From Saccharopolyspora galaxeae (GTDB lineage Bacteria; Actinomycetota; Actinomycetes; Mycobacteriales; Pseudonocardiaceae), in contig NZ_JADDUE010000013.1 of NCBI RefSeq assembly GCF_016526145.1, positions 83,215-147,214 on the forward strand: a stretch of 64,000 nucleotides of DNA, in the 5' to 3' direction. The translations under genes were made by a program, and so were the position numbers. The notes below the pieces were generated by a model. The model was not told the DNA's origin, made no database searches, and worked only from the letters and a program-made list of their open reading frames with translations. Below, one piece after another: positions 59,412 to 64,000 of this stretch (its first letter is position 1; each line of letters begins with the position of its first letter).

Positions 59412-62247
59412 CGCGACGCGCTCCTTCCTTGTCGTACAACACGGGTTCGGTTACTTCGAGCGGAACGAGCCGGTTGCCCACGAGGCTGTAGATGGTGGCG
59501 CCGATCCGGTCCCGCCCGCCTTTCACCAGTGCCAACGAGAAACCTGTCCGGAGCGCTGCACTGCGGTAGCTGGAGGTGACGTGCCCGAGCATCGGGACCG
59601 GAGGTTCCGGCAGCTCGGCGCTGCCGACCAGCGCAGCGCCCTCCGGCAGCACCAGGTCGGGATTCTTCGGCAGCAGCCCCACGAGGTGCTTGCGGTCGGT
59701 GCGCGCGGTGTCGCTGCGGCTGAAGGACCGCTTGCCGAGGAAGTCGTCCTTCTTCTTCGACACCGCCCAGCTCATCCCGAGGTCGTGCGGAGTGACCGTG
59801 CCGTCGGTGTCCTGCCCGACGATGGGAAAACCCTTCTCCGCACGCAGGACGTGCATGGTCTCGGTGCCGTACGGGGTGATCTTGAAGGGTTCGCCCGCGT
59901 CGTAGAGCGCTTCCCACACCTCGCGCCCGTACCACCGCGGAACGTTGATCTCGAAAGCGAGCTCGCCGGAGAAGCTGATCCGGCACACCCGCGCCCGCCG
60001 GCCCGCGACGATCCCGTCCCGCCAGGACATGAACGGGAAGCTGTCGTTGTCCAGCTCGATGCCCGAGGCCACGCGGCTCAGCACCGCCCGCGAATCCGGC
60101 CCGGCCAGCGCGATGGTCGCCCAGTGCTCGGTGACCGAGGTCAGGTGCACCTGCAGGTTGGTCCACTCGGTCTGCAGCCAGTCCTCCAGCCACTCCAGCA
60201 CGCCTGCGGCGTTCCCGGACGTGGTGCTGATCAGGTACCGGTGCTCGCCGGTGCGCGTGACGGTGCCGTCGTCGAAGACCATGCCGTCGGCGGTGCACAT
60301 CACCCCGTACCGGATGCGGCCGACCTTGAGGGTGCTCATCTTGTTCGTGTAGACGAGATCCAGGAATTCGGTCGCATCCGGCCCCTGCACGTCGATCTTG
60401 CCCAAAGTGGACACGTCCTGGATGCCCACACCGCCGCGCACCGCGCGGCATTCGCGCAGCACCGCGGTTTGCATCTGCTCCCCGGGCAGCGGGTAGTACC
60501 ACGGGCGCTTCCACTGCCCCACGTTCTCGAAGGGCGCGCTGTGCTCGACGTGCCAGTCGTGCATGGCGGTGACGCGGATCGGGTCGTAGCGGTCCCCTCT
60601 GTCGCGTCCGGCCAGCGCGGCGAAGGTCACCGGCGTGTAGGGAGCGCGGAAGGTCGTCGCCCCGACTTCGGCGAACCGCTTGCCGAGCAGCTCCGCGATG
60701 ATCCCCGTGGACAGCGGTCCCGACGTCTTGCCCTGGTCGTGCGCGGTGCCGATCGTGGTGAAGCGCTTGACGTGCTCGACCGAGTCCATCCCGGCGCCGA
60801 TGGCTTTGCGGATGTCGGCGACCGTGGCGTCCCGGGCGAGGTCGACGAACTGGTGGTGCCCTTCGGAATCCGCCGGACTCGGCAGCAACCACACGTCTCG
60901 GCCCGCCAGCACGGGCGGATTCTTCGCGACGGGAACCCGGCCCGGTTCCGCGTCGAAACCGGCGGCGCGTGCCGCGTCGACACCCGCTTGCGCACCGCTG
61001 TGCAGGCAGTCGGCCGTGGCGAACGAGCCCGCCGCCGCACCCGCCGACCGCACCCTGCGATCGTCCTGTTCGGGCACGAAAGCACCGATTTCCGGGCTGT
61101 AGCGGAGTTCTCCCCCGGATTGGCTGTGCAGGTGCACGGCCGGCGTCCATCCACCGGAGGCCAGCAGCAGATCGCAACCGACGACCTGCCGGACGGGCGC
61201 CGGGCGGTCCTCGCTGGTGTCCACATTGGTCAGATGTACGCTGGAAATCCGCTCGCTGCCGGATGTTCCGACCACCGCGGCGCTCGGCCGGATGGTGATT
61301 CCGCGCTCGATGCACAACGAAGCCCAGTAGGTCGACACGACCTCCCGCGCGTCGACGATGGCGGCGATCTCGACCCCGGCATCGTGCAGGTCGATGGCCG
61401 CCCCGTAGGCGCTGTCGTTGGTGGTGAACACGACCGCGCGCCGCCCCGGAAGCACGCCGTACCGGTGCAAGTACGTCCGCGCCGCTGAGGCAAGCATCGT
61501 GCCGGGACGGTCGTTGCCCGCGAACACCAGCGGGCGCTCGTGCGAACCGGTCGCCAGCACCACTTCTCCCGCGCGGATGCGCCAGATCCGCTGGCGGCTG
61601 TGCGCGTCGTCGCCGCGGTGCTCCACGGCCACCAAGTAGTTCTGGTCGTAGTGACCGAACACCGTTGTGCGCGGCAGCATTCGCAACTCCTCGCACGAGT
61701 CGAGCTCCGCGACCGCCCGCTGCACCCACCGGGTTCCGGCAGCGTTGTCCAGGGTTTCGCCGTTTCCCAGCAGGCTGCCGCCGAACTCCGCATCGGCGTC
61801 CGCGATGATCACCCGCGCCCCGCTGCGCGCCGCGTTCAGCGCAGCCGACAGGCCGGCGGGGCCGGCTCCGACGACGAGCACGTCGCACTGGGCGTGCATC
61901 GCGTCGTAGCGGGCGGGATCCGGCTCGGTGGCCAGTCGCCCCTGCCCGGGAAGCCCGATGGCTTCGAGCCCGTCGCGCAGCTCGACCGTCGTCGCGGGCA
62001 GCATCGGCTCCGGGAACGGCTTTTCGATCTGCACCAACGCGTTCGGTTCTTCCGAGCCCGCGGCGACGATCCCGCGCGGTCGGCCGTAGCGGATGCTGGT
62101 ACCGACCTGGTGCACGCCGTTGGCCAGCAGGGCCGAGGCGAGCGTGTCGTCTTCGTAGCCTTCGTAGTCACGGCCGTCGAAACGGAAGCGAACGGTGCGC
62201 CCGCGGTCGATGCGGCCGCCCTCGGCAAGCCTGTACTCGTTGCTCAC
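59404..62247 (-). CDS. soxA: Sarcosine oxidase alpha subunit
   Basis: A 947-residue subunit. In order: an N-terminal ferredoxin-like part (about residues 15-100), a pyridine-nucleotide-disulfide-reductase-like NAD domain with VVGAGPAGLSAALNAARSG near residue 137, and a C-terminal GcvT/aminomethyltransferase-type folate domain (about 560-940; LGKIDVQGPDATEFLDL and GMSWAVSKKKDDFLGKR). It binds tetrahydrofolate and NAD and channels the methyl-derived iminium to form 5,10-methylene-THF. GTG 62247 overlaps the soxD stop by four bases (GTGA). Central gene of the operon. Confidence 0.93.
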   Translation of the reverse strand: MSNEYRLAEGGRIDRGRTVRFRFDGRDYEGYEDDTLASALLANGVHQVGTSIRYGRPRGIVAAGSEEPNALVQIEKPFPEPMLPATTVELRDGLEAIGLPGQGRLATEPDPARYDAMHAQCDVLVVGAGPAGLSAALNAARSGARVIIADADAEFGGSLLGNGETLDNAAGTRWVQRAVAELDSCEELRMLPRTTVFGHYDQNYLVAVEHRGDDAHSRQRIWRIRAGEVVLATGSHERPLVFAGNDRPGTMLASAARTYLHRYGVLPGRRAVVFTTNDSAYGAAIDLHDAGVEIAAIVDAREVVSTYWASLCIERGITIRPSAAVVGTSGSERISSVHLTNVDTSEDRPAPVRQVVGCDLLLASGGWTPAVHLHSQSGGELRYSPEIGAFVPEQDDRRVRSAGAAAGSFATADCLHSGAQAGVDAARAAGFDAEPGRVPVAKNPPVLAGRDVWLLPSPADSEGHHQFVDLARDATVADIRKAIGAGMDSVEHVKRFTTIGTAHDQGKTSGPLSTGIIAELLGKRFAEVGATTFRAPYTPVTFAALAGRDRGDRYDPIRVTAMHDWHVEHSAPFENVGQWKRPWYYPLPGEQMQTAVLRECRAVRGGVGIQDVSTLGKIDVQGPDATEFLDLVYTNKMSTLKVGRIRYGVMCTADGMVFDDGTVTRTGEHRYLISTTSGNAAGVLEWLEDWLQTEWTNLQVHLTSVTEHWATIALAGPDSRAVLSRVASGIELDNDSFPFMSWRDGIVAGRRARVCRISFSGELAFEINVPRWYGREVWEALYDAGEPFKITPYGTETMHVLRAEKGFPIVGQDTDGTVTPHDLGMSWAVSKKKDDFLGKRSFSRSDTARTDRKHLVGLLPKNPDLVLPEGAALVGSAELPEPPVPMLGHVTSSYRSAALRTGFSLALVKGGRDRIGATIYSLVGNRLVPLEVTEPVLYDKEGARRDG

Positions 62248-62510
62248 CTCGTCACCGTCCTCGGCTCGTCGGCGTGGATCTCGTTGGTGGCGGTGTCCCG
62301 GCGCACCGTGAACCATCGGCGGCAACCGGCCTGGTGCGACCAGCGCTCGGCGAACACGCCCTTCGGATTGTCGCGGTAGAACAGGAAACGCGCCCAGTCC
62401 ACATCGGACACTGCGCCCGGGTCGACCGGGTACTGCACGCCCGACTGGCCGCCGTAGTGGAACTCGGTCTCATTGCGCGGCCCGCACCACGGGCAAGGAA
62501 TCAGCAACAT
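62244..62510 (-). CDS. soxD: Sarcosine oxidase delta subunit
   Basis: An 88-residue zinc-ribbon subunit: CPWCGPRNETEFHYGG at residues 6-21 holds the CxxC pair and a His, the zinc site of SoxD. It helps assemble the heterotetramer. It overlaps soxA by four bases and lies 122 bases downstream of soxB. Confidence 0.92.
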   Translation of the reverse strand: MLLIPCPWCGPRNETEFHYGGQSGVQYPVDPGAVSDVDWARFLFYRDNPKGVFAERWSHQAGCRRWFTVRRDTATNEIHADEPRTVTR

Positions 62511-62579
62511 GGTGAGTCTCCTTCGAGGTTTCTTTGGAAGGATCTGCGCGGCGGTGCCGGCTGCTCAGGTGGTCGCTGC

Positions 62580-62598
62580 TCAGCGGCTCCGCCGCTGA
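62580..62598 (-). terminator. Intercistronic hairpin between soxB and soxD
   Basis: CAGCGGC (62581-62587) and GCCGCTG (62591-62597) form a perfect stem with a TCC loop; T62580 and A62598 extend it to 8 bp. Located in the 122-base soxB-soxD gap, it could be an attenuator or an RNA-processing/stability element rather than a full stop. Confidence 0.45.
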
Positions 62599-62632
62599 CA
62601 AGGCAAAAATCGAAGACCACAGTGCTGACCCT

Positions 62633-63865
62633 TCAGTGCGCGACGCCCGCCGCGCCGTGCTCGTCGACCAGCGCGCCCGTGGTGAAGCGCTCCAGGCTGA
62701 ACGGGGCGTTGAGCGGATGCGGTTCGTCGTGGGCGATCGTGTGGGCGTAGCACCAGCCCACTCCGGGCGTGGCCTTGAATCCGCCGGTACCCCAACCACA
62801 ATTGACGTACAGGCCGTCGAACGGCGTGCGGCCCATGATCGCCGAGGCGTCCGGTGTCACGTCCACGACTCCGGCCCAAGTGCGCAGCACGTGCGCTCGC
62901 GCGAACATCGGGAACAGCTCCACGGCCGCGGTCAGCTCCCGCTCGATGGTGTGGAACGACCCCCGCTGCCCGTAGGAGTTGTAGGCGTCCACACCGGCAC
63001 CGAGGACGAGTTCTCCCTTGTGCGCCTGCGAAACGTAGACGTGCACCGCGTTGGACATGACCACCGTCGGATGCACCGGCTCCAGCAGTTCCGAGACCAA
63101 TGCCTGCAACGGATGGCTCTGGATCGGCAACCGCAGCCCCAACTCGTCGGCCAGCACCGAGGTGCTCCCGGCCGCAGCCAGCGCGACCTTCCCGGCCCGG
63201 ATCGGCCCGCGCGTGGTCGCCACGCCCACCACCCGATCACCGACCGTCTCGAACCCGGTGACCCGGCAGTTCTGCACCAGATCCACCCCCATGCGATCCA
63301 GCGCGCGAGCGAAACCCCAAGCGACGTGATCGTGCTTGGCGATCCCCGCCCGCGGCTGCCACGTCGCACCGAGCACCGGGTACCGCAGCTCTTGCGAGGT
63401 GTTCAGGATCGGGCAGACATCGGCCACCTGCCCGGGATCCAGCCATTCCGCGTCGATGCCGTTGAGCTTGTTCGCCTCGACCCGTCGCACGCTGTCGCGC
63501 ACCTCTTGCAGCGAGTGCGCCAGGTTCAGCACACCGCGCTGGGAGAACAGCAGCGGATAGTCGAGCTCGTCCGCCAACCCCTCCCACAACTTCAAGGCGT
63601 GCTCGTACAGGCCCGCGCTCTCATCCCACAGGTAGTTCGAGCGGATGATCGTCGTGTTGCGGGCCATGTTCCCGCCCGCCAGCCAACCGCTCTCCAGCAC
63701 TGCGACGTTGGTGATGCCGTGGTTGACCGCGAGGTAGTAGGCCGTGGCCAGGCCGTGCCCGCCACCTCCGACGATCACCACGTCGTACGACGACTTCGGC
63801 TCCGGGGATCGCCAGAGCCGGTCCGGGTGTTCGGGCAACTCGGCGCCGGGGGTGCGCGGCGTCAT
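62633..63865 (-). CDS. soxB: Sarcosine oxidase beta subunit
   Basis: A 410-residue catalytic flavoprotein subunit. The FAD motif [19 protein letters not shown] is near residues 29-48, followed by the SoxB-specific [18 protein letters not shown], and the C-terminal [18 protein letters not shown] loop. It binds FAD and (covalently, in the family) FMN and oxidises the N-methyl group of sarcosine to glycine plus the C1 unit and H2O2. ATG 63865 overlaps the glyA stop (TGATG), so soxB is co-translated with glyA. Confidence 0.93.
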   Translation of the reverse strand: MTPRTPGAELPEHPDRLWRSPEPKSSYDVVIVGGGGHGLATAYYLAVNHGITNVAVLESGWLAGGNMARNTTIIRSNYLWDESAGLYEHALKLWEGLADELDYPLLFSQRGVLNLAHSLQEVRDSVRRVEANKLNGIDAEWLDPGQVADVCPILNTSQELRYPVLGATWQPRAGIAKHDHVAWGFARALDRMGVDLVQNCRVTGFETVGDRVVGVATTRGPIRAGKVALAAAGSTSVLADELGLRLPIQSHPLQALVSELLEPVHPTVVMSNAVHVYVSQAHKGELVLGAGVDAYNSYGQRGSFHTIERELTAAVELFPMFARAHVLRTWAGVVDVTPDASAIMGRTPFDGLYVNCGWGTGGFKATPGVGWCYAHTIAHDEPHPLNAPFSLERFTTGALVDEHGAAGVAH

Positions 63866-64000
63866 CAGAAACCCCCGTTCAGGTTCGGGTAGAGGGGTTG
63901 TGCGTTGGCGAGTGCTTCGACGCGGCCGCGGAGTGCGGTGGTGGTCTCGGTGGTGAGGTCGGGTTGGAGGGCTTCGGCGATGATGTCGGCGACTTCGGTG
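63865..64000 (-). CDS. glyA: Serine hydroxymethyltransferase, C-terminal end
   Basis: Only the last 44 residues lie in the window: [15 protein letters not shown], then [19 protein letters not shown]. This matches the C-terminal helix and end of GlyA. It enters from the right edge. SHMT uses methylene-THF and glycine, both products of sarcosine oxidase, to make serine, so it is the logical first gene of this operon. It overlaps soxB by one base (TGATG). Confidence 0.8.
   Translation of the reverse strand, partial: TEVADIIAEALQPDLTTETTTALRGRVEALANAQPLYPNLNGGF

Noticed and set aside
59581..61488. A 635-codon plus-strand frame opposite soxA
   Set aside because: It is an antisense shadow; soxA on the minus strand is contiguous and fits its neighbours with proper overlaps.
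1..64000. CRISPR arrays, tRNA or rRNA genes, insertion sequences, integrases
   Set aside because: No regularly spaced direct repeats with unique spacers, cloverleaf sequences, transposase or recombinase motifs were seen on either strand by reading; a dedicated tRNA and repeat search was not possible here.

Overview
The window is about 70% GC, densely packed, and reads as the chromosome of a high-GC actinomycete. Lineage clues are S-(hydroxymethyl)mycothiol dehydrogenase (mycothiol is actinobacterial), a PrcB-type 20S proteasome beta subunit, a DUF3159 membrane protein, a PF04672 (DUF574) methyltransferase, a CYP116B-type fused P450, and frequent GTG starts with ATGA/GTGA overlaps. A Pseudonocardiales genome such as Saccharopolyspora is a reasonable guess but cannot be proved from this sequence. 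I see no tRNA, rRNA, CRISPR array, insertion sequence, phage module or replication origin. The content is mostly accessory catabolism, transport and regulation.

Layout. 0-4 kb: the 3' end of pqqE, a cation exchanger, a SRPBCC protein and an alpha/beta hydrolase. 3.8-8.4 kb: a HutC-type GntR regulator with a Na+/solute symporter between two FAD amino-acid/amine oxidases. 8.5-12.8 kb: a cupin, then an FCD-GntR regulator divergent from an AbgT transporter and an opine dehydrogenase, with a clear promoter/palindrome between them. 12.8-18.3 kb: an isolated PrcB-like proteasome beta subunit behind a NarL-type two-component system, a divergent ABC exporter pair, a DUF2871 protein and an IsdG/MhuD-like haem monooxygenase. 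18.5-23 kb: a phage-type 'beta family' protein, and a self-sufficient P450 divergent from a hydrolase. 23-27.7 kb: a lipid kinase, an alkyl-DHAP-synthase-like flavoprotein, TetR and GlpD, which together resemble a glycerolipid or ether-lipid module. 27.8-31.8 kb: an aromatic-ring hydroxylase, LysR and an EamA exporter.

31.9-34.7 kb: an unusual NUDIX / PP-loop ATPase / methyltransferase operon with a divergent GNAT. 34.9-44.7 kb: an unknown protein, a STAS antagonist without phosphoacceptor, a Tat-exported GH64 glucanase, DUF3159, a decayed DUF574 methyltransferase and its intact paralogue, an amidase, a FucP-like symporter, MerR, and the ohrR/ohr pair. 45.5-47 kb: a VOC protein and a zinc alcohol dehydrogenase. 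47.2-56.8 kb: an IclR-controlled catabolic cluster (amidohydrolase, flavoprotein, CoA transferase, CoA-ester lyase, cyclase, MmgE/PrpD protein, MFS importer), probably for a dicarboxylate-type substrate. 57-64 kb: a glyA-soxBDAG-mscR-MBL operon that oxidises sarcosine and handles the released one-carbon unit.

Main points to follow up: the orphan proteasome beta subunit beside a two-component system; the PP-loop/NUDIX/methyltransferase/GNAT cassette; the uncharacterised CoA-dependent pathway; and two separate intergenic tandem-repeat arrays (4 x 14 bp and about 4 x 25 bp).
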